DNA of 64,000 bases from contig NC_045435.1 in the NCBI RefSeq assembly GCF_002776525.5, forward strand, positions 122,591,071 through 122,655,070. Reading direction: 5' to 3'. Below, piece after piece: positions 9,972-20,099 of the stretch (position 1 is the stretch's first letter; each line of letters opens with the position of its first letter). The notes under the pieces were generated by a model. That model was not told the origin of the DNA. It saw nothing but the letters and a program-made list of their open reading frames with translations, and ran no database searches. Source of the DNA: Piliocolobus tephrosceles (taxonomy: Eukaryota; Chordata; Mammalia; Primates; Cercopithecidae). Made by a program: the position numbers and the translations under genes.

Positions 9972-10973
9972 ATGGGGAAAAAGCAGAGAAGAAAAGCTGG
10001 AAATTCAAAAAATAAGAGTGCATCTCCCCCTGCAAAGGAGCACAGCCCATCGCCAGCAACGGATCAAAGCTGGTTTGACGAGATGAGAGAAGGCTTCAGT
10101 CCATCAAACCTTTCAGAGCTAAAGGAGGAATTACGTACCCAGTGCAAAGAAACTAAAAATCTTGAAAAAAGAGTGGAAGAATTGACAGCTAGACTAATTA
10201 ATGCAGAGAAGGTCATAAACAAAATGACAGAGATGAAAACCATGACACGAGAAATACAAGACAAATCCACAAGCTTCAGTAACCGACTCCATCAACTAGA
10301 AGAAAGAGTATCAGCGATTGAGGATCAAATGAAGGAAATGAAGCGAGAAGAGAAACCAAAAGAAAAAAGAAGAAAAAGAAATGAACAAAGCCTGCAGGAA
10401 GTATGGGATTATGTAAAAAGACCAAATCTACGTCTGATTGGGGTGCCTGAAAGTGAGGGGGAAAATGGAACCAAGTTGTAAAACACTCTTCAGGATATGA
10501 TCCAGGAGAACTTCCCCAACCTAGTAGGACAGGCCAACATTCAAATTCAGGAAATACAGAGAATGCCACAAAGATACTCCTCGAGAAGAGCAACTCCAAG
10601 ACACATAATTGCCAGATTCACCAAAGTTGAAATGAAGGAAAAAATCTTAAGAGCAGCCAGAGAGAAAGGTCGGGTTACCCACAAAGGGAAGCCCATCAGA
10701 CTAACAGCAGCTCTCTCGGCAGAAAGTCTACAAGCCAGAAGAGAGTGGGGGCCAATATTCAACATTCTTAAAGAAAAGAATTTTAAACCCAGAATTTCAT
10801 ATCCAGCCAAACTAAGTTTCATAAGTGAAGGAGAAATAAAATCCTTTACAGATAAGCAAATGCTTAGAGATTTTGTCAACACCAGGCCTGCCTTACAAGA
10901 GACCCTGAAGGAAGCACTAAACATGGAAAGGAACAACCGGTACCAGCCATTGCAAAAACATGCCAAAATGTAA
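9972..10973 (+). pseudogene. L1 ORF1, one premature stop
   Basis: ORF1p is the L1 RNA-binding chaperone that trimerises and coats L1 RNA. The frame has 333 codons (338 in human L1) from ATG at 9972, where MGKKQRRK opens the protein, to TAA after QKHAKM. A basic N-terminus is followed by a heptad-rich coiled coil (about residues 45-150, with EELRTQCKETKNLEKRVEEL-like spacing), an RRM-like central domain and a C-terminal domain containing ARREWGPIFN and ISYPAKLSF. The only break seen is TAA at 10479-10481 (codon 170), a single base change from the expected GAA just after LIGVPE in the start of the RRM region. Downstream reading stays in frame, with ATG at 10497. A product ending at codon 169 would keep the coiled coil and lose RNA binding. 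Confidence 0.95.
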
Positions 10974-11036
10974 AGACCATCGAGGCTAGGAAGAAACTGC
11001 ATTAACTAATGAGCAAAATAACCAGTTATTATCATA

Positions 11037-14000
11037 ATGGCAGGATCAAGTTCACACATAACAATATTAACCTTAAATGTAAATGGACTAAATGGTCCAA
11101 TTAAAAGACACAGACTGGCAAACTGGATAAAGAGTCGAGACCCATCAGTCTGCTGTCTTCAGGAGACCCATCTCACATGCAGAGACATACATAGGCTCAA
11201 AATAAAGGGATGAAGGAAGATCTACCAAGCAAATGGAGAACAAAAAGAAGCAGGGGTTGCAATCCTAGTCTCTGATAAAACAGACTTTAAACCATCAAAG
11301 ATCAAAAGAGACAAAGAAGGCCATTACATAATGGTAAAGGGATCAATTCAACAGGAAGAGCTAACTATCCTAAATATATATGCACCCAATATAGGAGCAC
11401 CCAGATTTATAAAGCAAGTCCTTAGAGACTTACAAAGAGACTTAGACTCCCATACAATAATAATGGGAGACTTCAACACTCCATTGTCAACATTAGACAG
11501 ATCAACAAGACAGAAAGTTAGCAAGGATATCCAGGAATTGAACTCAGCTTTGCAGCAAGCAGACCTAACAGACATCTATAGAACTCTCCACCCCAAATCA
11601 ACAGAATATACATTCTTCTCAGCACCACATCACACTTATTCCAAAATTGACCACATAATTGGAAATAAAGCACTCCTCAGCAAATGTAAAAGAACAGAAA
11701 TTATAACAAACTGCCTCTCAGACCACAGTGCAATCAAACTAGAACTCAGAACTAAGTAACTCAATCAAAACTGTTCAACTACATAGAAACTGAACAACCT
11801 GCTCCTGAATGACTACTGGGTACATAAAGAAATGAAGGCAGGAATAAAGATGTTCTTTGAAACCAATGAGAACAAAGATACAACATACAAGAATCTCTGG
11901 GACACATGTAAAACAGTGTGTAGAGGGAAATTTATAGCACTAAATGCCCACAAGAGAAAGCTGGAAAGATCTAAAATTGACACTCTAACATCACAATTAA
12001 AAGAACTAGAGAAGCAAGAGCAAATACATTCGAAAGCTAGCAGAATGCAAGAAATAACTCAGATCAGAGCAGAACTGAAGGAGATAGAGACACAAAAAAC
12101 CCTCCAAGAAATCAATTAGTCCAGGAGTTGGTTTTTTGAAAAGATCAACAAAATTGACAGACCGTTAGCAAGACTCATAATGAAGAAAAGAGAGAAGAAT
12201 CAAATAGACACAATAAAAAATGATAAAGGGGATATCACCACCAACCCTACAGAAATACAAACTACGATCAGAGAATTCTATAAACACCTCTACGCAAATC
12301 AACTAGAAAATCTAGAAGAAATGGATAATTTCCTGGACACTTACCCTCTGCCAAAACTAAACCAGGAGGAAGTTGAATCCCTCAATAGACCAATAGCAGG
12401 CTCTGAAATTGAGGCAATAATTAATAGCCTACCAACTAAAAAACATCCAGGACCAGATGGATTCACAGCTGAATTCTACCAGAGGTAGAAAGAGGAGCTG
12501 GTACCATTCCTTCTGAAACTATTCCAATCTATAGAAAAAGAGAGAATCCTCCCTAACTCATTTTATGAGGCCAACATCATCCTGATACCAAAGCCTGGCA
12601 GAGACACAACAAAAAAAGAGAATTTTAGACCAATATCCCTGATGAACATCGATGCAAAAATCCTCAGTAAAATACTGGCAAACCGGATTCAGCAGCACAT
12701 CAAAACTCTTATCCACCATGATCAAGTGGGCTTCATCCCCGGGATGCAAGGCTGGTTCAACATTCGCAAATCAATACACGTAATCCATCATATAAACAGA
12801 ACCAAAGACAAGAACCACATGATTATCTCAATAGATGCAGAAAAGGCTTTTGACAAAATTCAACAGCCCTTCATGCTAAAAACGCTCAATAAATTCGGAA
12901 TTGATGGTACGTACCTCAAAATAATAAGAGCTATTTATGACAAACCCACAGCCAATATCATACTGAATGGGCAAAAACTGGAAAAATTCCCTTTGAAAAC
13001 TGGCACAAGAAAGGGATGCCCTCTCTCACCACCCCTCTTCAACATTGTGTTGGAAGTTCTGGCTAGGGCCATCAGGCAAAAGAAAAAAATAAAGGGTATT
13101 CAGTTAGGAAAAGAATAAGTCAAATTGTCCCTGTTTGCAGATGACATGATTGTATATTTAGAAAACCCCATTGTCTCAGCCCAAAATCTACTTAAGCTGA
13201 TAAGCAACTTCAGCAAAGTCTCAGGGTACAAAATTAATGTGCAAAAATCACAAGCATTCTTATACACCAGTAACAGATAAAGAGAGCCAAATCAGGAATG
13301 AACTTCCATTCACAATTGCTTCAAAGATAATAAAATACCTAGGAATCCAACTTACAAGGGATGTAAAGGACCTCTTCAAGGAGAACTACAAACCACTGCT
13401 CAGTGAAATAAAAGAGGACACTAACAAATGGAAGAACATACCATGCTCATGGATAGGAAGAATCAATATCATGAAAATGGCCATACTGCTCAAGGTTATT
13501 TATAGATTCAATGCCATCCCCATCAAGCTACCAATGAGTTTCTTCACAGAATTGGAAAAAACTGCTTTAAAGTTCATATGGAACCAAAAAAGAGCCCGCA
13601 TTGCCAAGACAATCCTAAGTCAAAAGAACAAAGCTGGAGGCGTCACGCCACCTGACTTCAAAGTATACTATAAGGCTACAGTAACCGAAACAGCATGATA
13701 CTGGTACCAAAACAGAGATATAGACCAATGGAACAGAACAGAGTCCTCAGAAATAATACCACACATCTACAGCCACCTGATCTTTGACAAACCTGACAAA
13801 AACAAGAAATGGGGAAAGGATTCCCTATTTAATAAATGGTGCTGGGAAAATTGGCTAGCCATAAGTAGAAAGCTGAAACTGGATCCTTTCCTTACTCCTT
13901 ATACGAAAATTAATTCAAGATGGATTAGAGACTTAAATGTTAGACCTAATACCATAAAAACCCTAGAAGAAAACCTAGGTAGTACCATTCAGGACATAGG

Positions 14001-14862
14001 CATGGGCAAGGACTTCATGTCTAAAACACCAAAAGCAACGGCAGCAAAAGCCAAAATTGACAAATGGGATCTAATTAAACTAAAGAGCTTCTGCACAGCA
14101 ATAGAAACTATCATCAGAGTGAACAGGCAACCTACAGAACGGGAGAAAATTTTTGCAATCTACTCATCTGACAAAGGGCTGATATCCAGAACCTACAAAG
14201 AACTCAAACAAATATACAAGAAAAAAACAAACAACCCCATCAAAAAGTGGGCAAAGGATATGAACAGACATTTCTCAAAAGAAGACATTCATACAGCCAA
14301 CAGACACATGAAAAAATGCTCATCATCACTTGCCATCAGAGAAATGCAAATCAAAACCACAATGAGATACCATCTCACACCAGTTAGAATGGCAATCATT
14401 AAAAAATCAGGAAACAACAGGTGTTGGAGAGGATGTGGAGAAATAGGAACACTTTTACACTGTTGGTGGGATTGTAAACTAGTTCAACCATTATGGAAAA
14501 CAGTATGGCGATTCCTCAAGGATCTAGAACTAGATGTACCATACGACCCAGCCATTCCACTACTGGGTATATACCCAAAGGATTATAAATCATGCTGCTA
14601 TAAAGACACATGCACACGTATGTTTATTGCGGCACTATTCACAATAGCAAAGACTTGGAATCAACCCAAATGTCCATCAGTGACAGACTGGATTAAGAAA
14701 ATGTGGCACATATACACCATGGAATACTATGCAGCCATAAAAAAGGATGAGTTTGTGTCCTTTGTAGGGACATGGATGCAGCTGGAAACCATCATTCTTA
14801 GCAAACTATCACAAGAACAGAAAACCAAACACGGCATGTTCTCACTCATAGGTGGGAACTGA
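11037..14862 (+). pseudogene. L1 ORF2 (endonuclease-reverse transcriptase), multiply broken
   Basis: ORF2p cuts target DNA and reverse-transcribes L1 RNA. The ATG at 11037 follows ORF1 by 63 bp and the frame ends at GGN-TGA (14860-14862). The span is 3826 nt, against 3828 for an intact 1275-codon human ORF2. The endonuclease part keeps LQETH, MGDFN and SDHSAI; the reverse-transcriptase part keeps FADD at 13134-13145 (codons 700-703) and GCPLSP; the C-terminus keeps the Cys-rich CCYKDTC region. In-frame stops: TGA 11211 (codon 59), TAA 11757 (241), TAG 11784 (250), TAG 12117 (361), TAG 12486 (484), TAA 13116 (694), TGA 13696. A 2-nt deletion near 13277-13283 shifts the frame by two and accounts for the whole length difference. 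Catalytic motifs survive but no full product is possible. The final 286 codons (14002-14862) are open. Confidence 0.96.
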
Positions 14863-15219
14863 ACAATGAGATCACTTGGACTCGGGAAGGGGAACATCAC
14901 ACACAGGGGCCAATCAGGGGAAGGGGAAGGGGGAGGGATTCCATTTGGAGTTATACCTGATGTAAATGACGAGTTGTTGGGTGCTGATGAGTTGATGGGT
15001 CACTTTTCTACAGTTCTAAGCAGTATTGATTTTCTATTAATTGTATTTAATACAATCAAAACAAGTAAAAGGTAGGGTTATAATCTTCTAGAAATAAGGA
15101 GGTGCAACTTGTGCCACACCAACATGGCACAAGTATGTATATGTAACAAACCTGCACGTTATGCACATGTACCCTAGAACTTAAAGTATAATAATAATAA
15201 AAAATAAATAAATAAATGA
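14863..15219 (+). other. L1 3'UTR with inserted DNA
   Basis: After ORF2 the 3'UTR has the usual G-rich stretch (14908-14938, runs of four to five G spaced by AA or A, a potential G-quadruplex), then TGATGTAAATGACGAGTTG, and the end signature CACATGTACCCTAGAACTT (15163-15181). Between 14970 and 15115 about 125 bp of non-L1 or rearranged sequence has been added; see the separate entries for 14998-15107 and its twin. Confidence 0.9.
14998..15107 (+). repeat. 110-bp insert in L1 3'UTR, copy of downstream flank
   Basis: GGTCACTTTTCTACAGTTC to AATAAGGAGGTGCAA is identical, base for base, to 16153-16262, in the same orientation and 1155 bp apart. The related L1 tails at 58180-58230 and 62770-62800 have no such sequence at this place, so the L1 is the recipient. 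Both ends meet the L1 at short shared words (GGT on the left, GGTGCA on the right). Confidence 0.97.
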
Positions 15220-15269
15220 TTAAAATATATATATATATAATATTTTAAAAAATAGCTGTCCTTTTTTTA
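15220..15269. repeat. (TA)n and AT-rich junction after L1
   Basis: An alternating AT run (about 15224-15242) follows the L1 tail. It probably includes the expanded right-hand target-site duplication of the L1. Confidence 0.7.
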
Positions 15270-15430
15270 GAGAATACTATATGCTAAGTATTACCTCTTT
15301 TAGAAATATTCCATTTATTTTTTATAACAACCTTGTGCAATTATTATTTCTCAGTGTTAAGGACAAAGGAATTGTGATCAGAAGTAAAGTGAATTAAGTT
15401 CACAGTGCTAAGTATTAGTAGCAACTGCTT
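15270..15430 (+). mobile_element. MIR fragment (weak)
   Basis: GCTAAGTATTACCTCTTTTAG, then TTATAACAACCTTGTGCAAT, GAATTGTGATCAGAAG and AAGTGAATTAAGTTCACAG follow the order of a MIR core and 3' part. Divergence is high, as expected for this ancient SINE. Confidence 0.45.
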
Positions 15431-16533
15431 TTAACCACTGATTTGTTCACTTGAGCCCTCTGCTTTTAACCACCAGGAGGAAATGCTAGCAGATTTGCAA
15501 CTTAAAACCAATAATTGTTAAGCCTCCAATAAGACACAAGCATATCCTCATGCTTCTATTTCAGAGTATTGCCTTTTAAATAGCATTTTGAAATACTAAC
15601 GTGTTCCAATGAAAGCTTGAAATTTCTAACATCAATTTTCTCAGGCACATTTCTACTTTAGATAAAAATGGTAAAACTTAAACATGCAAATAAAATTTAA
15701 TATTACTTTATCACAGCTCAAGAATTGTGGTTTGAAATTTTAAAAATATGAAACTCTTATCCTCAAAATTCTGAACCACTTCTGTGGAACATTGTTTGTT
15801 GAATTTAGAAGGCATTTTCAAATGTTGAAACATTTGTCAACAAAATAAACACTTACATTACAATATAGCCAGTATAAACATTCCAAATAATTGAGGGGTT
15901 AAGCAGATGAAGAGTGGTTTAAATGTAATAGTAAGCATTTTATTTAATTTACAAGCATTATAGACATTGAAAATAGAATTTTTAGAAATATTTTAAGGAT
16001 CAGTTTAAACAAGTTGAGAAAAGAGAATTTTAATAATTTAAAAATGTATATGCATATATACAAATTTACCAATACAAATTGAAGTGAAAAATTCTACAAG
16101 TAATGGTAGAATTTTGGTAGAATAAATGGTAGCCTGTAATGTAATTGCATTAGGTCACTTTTCTACAGTTCTAAGCAGTATTGATTTTCTATTAATTGTA
16201 TTTAATACAATCAAAACAAGTAAAAGGTAGGGTTATAATCTTCTAGAAATAAGGAGGTGCAATTAGTTTAGAAGTATATTTAAAAGTGTACCTAAGTGTA
16301 GTAAAGTTCTCTGTTATGATCAGAATTAGTAGAGAAGCAGCAATTACTAGAATATAAATGGTAGTTTTTTGTGTAATAGACCAAAAATTTACCCTTAATT
16401 TTGATGTTTATAAAATGATGGAATATAAAAATTACTTCCACATTATTCCACATTGTATCAAAAATTAAAAACATAAAACTTTATGTGATGGACAAGAACT
16501 AACATATTGATGATTTTTTTATTAAAAAAAAAA
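15431..16533. other. Single-copy AT-rich DNA containing the donor of the L1 insert
   Basis: No gene is recognised. The block 16153-16262 is the twin of the 110-bp segment inside the L1 3'UTR. In this location it flows without an obvious boundary from GCATTA on the left to TTAGTTTAG on the right and has no repeat-family signature, so it looks like the original genomic site. Confidence 0.6.
16153..16262 (+). repeat. Source copy of the 110-bp duplicated segment
   Basis: Identical over 110 bp to 14998-15107, same orientation. It is AT-rich, lacks terminal repeats or a poly-A tail, and so is unlikely to be a mobile element in its own right. Confidence 0.97.
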
Positions 16534-16812
16534 GGCCGGGCGCGGTGGCTCAAGCCTGTAATCCCAGCACTTTGGGAGGCCGAGACGGGCGGATCACGAG
16601 GTCAGGAGATCGAGACCATCCTGGTCTACACGGTGAAACCCCGTCTCTACTAAAAATACAAAAACTAGCCGGGCGAGGTGGCGGGCGCCTGTAGTCCCAG
16701 CTACTCCGGAGGCTGAGGCAGGAGAATGGCGTAAACCCGGGAGGCGGAGCTTGCAGTGAGCTGAGATCCGGCCACTGCACTCCAGCCCGGGCGACAGAGC
16801 AAGACTCCGTCT

Positions 16813-16849
<37 letters not shown>
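16534..16849 (+). mobile_element. AluYR-type SINE
   Basis: A complete sense Alu from GGCCGGGCGCGGTGGCTC to a 36-nt A tail (16814-16849). The diagnostic CTAGCCGGGCGAGGTGG (16664-16680) and GGCGTAAACCCGGGAGG (16729-16745) place it in the Old World monkey AluYR group. Almost no divergence is visible. The 5' flank ends in an A run, so the target-site duplication is ambiguous. Confidence 0.94.
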
Positions 16850-16852
<3 letters not shown>

Positions 16853-17368
16853 TGATCGGGAGTGCCTAAATATTTGATGCTATAAATCCAAAGAAACATC
16901 AGTGAATCAGATTATTTTATACCGAGACTTTGCTCTAGTTTTCCATTCAGCTCTTTGGGGAGCTGTATGTATTCATTGGAGATACTAATATACTATTCCA
17001 AAGGACAGGTGAAATGTTTCAGTGTTCCTTGGTTCACTGCTAAAGTTAACTCCTTATTTGCAACTAGATAATATTTATACACTATGAAAATCTGGCTCAA
17101 TAAATATTAGAGGATTGAGAATATTTACTTCCTAACATAAGCATTAACTCCAAAGTATATCATGTCCTCCACAAAGTCTTCACATTATTTTATTTATCTT
17201 CTCTTTCTCTGCTGTAGGTAAGAACATAAGCAAAGTTCAGTCATAACTTACTGTGTCCCCAGGTTAACGGGGAAATCAATAGATACAACTAATGTCAAGA
17301 ACATTTAAATGCAGCCACTACCTTTGATAGGATTCTTACGTAGTGTCTACAACAAAAAAATACTTGAA
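16850..17368. other. No gene or repeat recognised
   Basis: AT-rich, apparently single copy. No long frame or repeat signature was found. Confidence 0.5.
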
Positions 17369-17755
17369 TACAATCATGTGTTGCTTAATGACAGAGATAT
17401 GTTCTGATAAATGTGTTATTAGGTGATTTTATCAATCTGTGAACATCATAGAGTGCAATTATGCATACCTAGATGGTATAGCCTACTACATACATAGGCT
17501 ATATGGTGTAGCCTGTTGTTCTTAGGCTACAAACCTGTACAGCATATTACTGTGCTGAATGCTGTAGGCAATTGTAACACAACAGTATTTGTGTATCTAA
17601 ACATATAAAAAGTATTATGTTGTGCTAGGATGTTACAATGGCTATAATATCAGTAAGCGATAGTAATATTTCAGCTCCATTATAATGTTATGAGACCACC
17701 ATAGCACATGTCATCCATTGTTGGCCAAAAGAGGGTTATGAGGCACATGAGTCTA
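17369..17755. mobile_element. MER2 (Tigger/pogo-type DNA transposon)
   Basis: The sequence starts TACAATCATGTGTTGCTTAA and carries GAACATCATAGAGTGCAAT, ATGGTATAGCCTACTAC, AGGCTACAAACCTGTACAGC and GTGTATCTAAACATA in MER2 order, ending near TTATGAGGCACATGAGTCT. Its ends are partly complementary (CATGTGTTGC against AGGCACATGA). MER2 is a non-autonomous relative of Tigger elements that inserts at TA; TA-containing flanks are present. About 385 bp suggests a near-complete copy. Confidence 0.85.
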
Positions 17756-18249
17756 TTAATATAAATCCCAAAAGCTAGCTTATATTTTACCAAATTAAAC
17801 ATACATAATATAGCACGTTATATAGGTTATAATTTCTGATACACAGGGAGTTGGCAACAGTTAACTGGCCAGAGGTTTTGAAGGCAGTGTTTAATGACTC
17901 ATCCTTAGTGTGTATTATCCATCTACAATTTGCTGTGTGAAAATACAGTACTCGTCTCTCAAGCTAAACCATTAATTCCTAAAATACATCTAACTTTGTT
18001 GCTATGACAAAGACATTAATCTATCCTTCTTTTCTCTTCTCTCTATCTTTTCCAAAATGCAAAACTAAAGTCATTAATTTCTCTATCTAAACAGCAGGCT
18101 TTATACCACGAAAACAACCAAACAAACAAATAAGCAAAAAACAAACAAACAACAACAATAACAAACCACGAGAAACAGAACACTTGAGTAATAAGACAAC
18201 TTCAAAGATGCGTTGGGGAAAATGAAGAGAAAGGTTACCAGATTCAACC
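17756..18249. other. Intergenic; A/C-rich low-complexity patch
   Basis: No gene is recognised. A CAAA/CAA-rich stretch lies at about 18114-18165. It lies on the 3' side of the ARPC4 pseudogene (minus strand) and could be the decayed end of that retrocopy. Confidence 0.45.
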
Positions 18250-18680
18250 ATATGTTTTGCAATAAATAATTCCTCAGTCGCAGTGGCGCACGTTGCCAGC
18301 ATTGACAGCTTCATCCCACTGGCCTCCCTGCCCATGTCCTCCACAAAGAATATCACAAAGTCTACCAATATGTGTCTATACATCTGCTCTGTATGGAAGT
18401 TGGCTATCAGAAATGTAACACCATATCCCTCCCTAGTTCCCTTCAAAAGATAAAGAAGTTCTCTGCTGACATCATCATGATGCATATATTGCTACCAGGT
18501 CAATCTTCATCATCTGTAACATTGTGATCACTATTGACACCTGAATTGCTTCTCAAGTTATACCTTCACCTTTTTTCCAGGGGTACAACTCTTAGCAGGA
18601 GGCTACTGTTGTGACTACCACTTCCCCAGGATTTAATTTATCTATATAGTGGTCCAGCAGAGTACGGGTTGATGAATCCT
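18250..18680 (-). pseudogene. ARPC4P: ARPC4 processed pseudogene, old and intronless
   Basis: ARPC4 is the 20-kDa subunit of the Arp2/3 actin-nucleating complex. The minus-strand frame that opens at 18485 contains NFHTEQMYRHILVDFVIFF, nearly the ARPC4 words NFHTEQMY and LVDFVI, followed by MKLS and EEL at the right spacing; I count about 29 of 51 identical residues against remembered human ARPC4 over the C-terminal third. Upstream DNA on the minus strand (18486 to about 18680) still resembles the ARPC4 coding order but with frame changes, and the N-terminal part is only weakly traceable. The normal stop is lost, so the open frame runs on into unrelated sequence to 18087. Coding regions separated by introns in the parent appear joined here, which supports retroposition. 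No clear poly-A tail remains. It encodes nothing functional. The symbol is descriptive, not official. Confidence 0.78.
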
Positions 18681-19193
18681 GCATACAGCCTTCACAGATA
18701 ATTGCTACCTAATACCAGTTCGCTAATACATTTGCTGTCAATTCTTGGCATTTCTCCTTGAACTTCCCATTTAGACATTATGCTTGAGAGTAGTATGGTT
18801 CTTGAGCCTCAGAAAAATATGTACAGTGCTTCTATCCTTTTCCCTTAAAACCAGGTTTGTTTTCATGGAGCCTTATCATACTAGATTTATTTAGGCACTT
18901 GACCTAAATCTTGCCTCCTTCCGGCTTGTCCTTTAATGTCTCCAATTTTCAATATATAAGAGAAGAATGTACAATTTTAATTACTACTACCAAGGCATTT
19001 TTCACCTTTAAAACTACTTCATATTTCTGCAAACATTTTCATATATATTTCCTCTGCTACCTTCATCGTCTTTCTGCTTATCTTCACTTTATTCTACTGT
19101 TTCTTCCTTCTTATCTTACCGAATAGTGCATATTCTGCACATTGGTTTTCACTCCATTCTCTGGCAGTACATTCTTCTTTATTTCTATCGAAG
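18681..19193. other. No gene or repeat recognised
   Basis: Mixed-composition DNA following the pseudogene. The plus-strand frame at 18911-19126 (71 codons) has no domain signature. Confidence 0.5.
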
Positions 19194-19405
19194 GGGTCAG
19201 GAAACATTTTCTATCAAGGGCCAGATAATACATATTTTAGGCTTTTCAACTCATACCAAATGGTCTATGTGACAAGTCTTCAATTTTGCTAATTTTGCAT
19301 TAGCCACAGACAGTATTTAAATGGATGACCATGGCTGTGTTACAATAAAACTTTGTTTACAAACACAGATGACAAATTGTAGTTTCCTGGCCCCTACTGT
19401 ATACC
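19194..19405 (+). mobile_element. Non-autonomous hAT-like DNA transposon, copy 1
   Basis: GGGGTCAGGAAACATTTTCTA, AAGGGCCAGATAATACATAT, TTTTAGGCTTTTCAACTC, GGCTGTGTTACAATAAAAC and TTGTAGTTTCCTGGCCCCTA match the common mammalian element that begins CAGGGGTCGGCAAACTTTT and ends with its inverted form. The ends GGGGTCAGGAAAC and TTTCCTGGCCCC are the terminal inverted repeats. I assign it to the hAT-Charlie group without a subfamily name. Confidence 0.75.
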
Positions 19406-20042
19406 ATACACTTCTATTTGAAGGGGAAGAATAAATATACTTTCAGGATATTTGATTAGTGTAATGAAACACTACTAGGACACCAATCACGTTTTTCCTA
19501 ATGAATAAAATCCTTTCTTTTCTAGGACATTTTGGATTCTTTTTTAAAATAAGCTAAAACAATGACAGCAACAAAAATAAATGTTCATTGTGAAACAGGG
19601 ATCAAAGTAATCATAGTTCAAGTTCATTAAATTTCAAAAACGACCTGCAACCATCATACAATTGTGGTAAAAAAAAAAAAAACATGTGACATCTAATTTT
19701 TCAATTGGAAAAAGACTAAATCTATCAAACAACTGCTTTGTTAACAGCAGTTCTGTATCCAAGACATCATTATCTCTTGAAAAATTTATTTAAGTATGAA
19801 AATAATCTTTTATTGTTCCACACGCTATTTTTTTTCTATTTATTTGTTTGCCTAATCACTATATTGCTGGCTTTTAGTTTCTCCACAATCATTGTACTGA
19901 CATTTAAGCAGCAGCAGTCTTCCAAGACTTAAAGGGACTTTGAATTACTCTGCATTTAAAGAGTGATAGATAGGTAAATCTTAGAAGGAAGAAAAGCAAG
20001 CAAAACAAAAGAAAAATCACCTCACACTGAAACCTATTCCCT
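19406..20042. other. No gene recognised; short A tract
   Basis: AT-rich DNA with a poly-A tract at about 19669-19682. No repeat family was identified. The frame at 19738-19932 is T-rich and not credible. Confidence 0.5.
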
Positions 20043-20074
<32 letters not shown>

Positions 20075-20099
20075 GTATCTATCTATCTATCTATCTATT
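20043..20099. repeat. (TATC)n microsatellite
   Basis: About 14 tetranucleotide units with one interruption (TATG near 20073). Likely length-polymorphic. Confidence 0.95.

Larger units (their letters stand above)
8930..15219 (+). mobile_element. Full-length L1PA-type LINE, inactive
   Basis: About 6.3 kb in sense orientation with every L1 part: a 5'UTR starting with a G run and GGAGCAAGATGG (8942-8954), ORF1 (9972-10973), a 63-bp spacer, ORF2 (11037-14862), a 3'UTR, and an AATAAA-like A-rich tail at about 15187-15219. The flanks share an ATTAAAA-TATA motif (about 8912-8926 and 15219-15235), a plausible but TA-expanded target-site duplication. Both ORFs carry nonsense codons, so it cannot mobilise itself. 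Its 3'UTR contains about 125 bp of extra DNA, of which 110 bp match the downstream flank. The retained 5'UTR block near 9715-9845 and the overall divergence suggest a subfamily older than human L1PA2/L1HS. Confidence 0.96.

Noticed and set aside
10276..11002. Minus-strand frames of 107 and 151 codons opposite L1 ORF1
   Set aside because: They are complements of the ORF1 coding region, whose residue content and motifs are clear on the plus strand.
14002..14862. 286-codon ORF as a possible separate gene
   Set aside because: It is the C-terminal end of L1 ORF2 after its last nonsense codon.
16550..16899. Minus-strand frames inside Alus (also at 26308-26647, 27181-27372, 53640-54060, 61213-61715)
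   Set aside because: Standard Alu translations such as RLECSGRISAHCKLRLPG; Alus do not code for protein.
18087..18249. Extension of the ARPC4-like frame to 132 codons
   Set aside because: The part after the ARPC4-like C-terminus (Leu/Phe/Cys-rich) is read-through into CAAA-rich DNA after loss of the stop codon, not part of a real protein.
20043..20099. Short regular repeat considered as a CRISPR array
   Set aside because: Tetranucleotide microsatellite without spacers; primate nuclear DNA.
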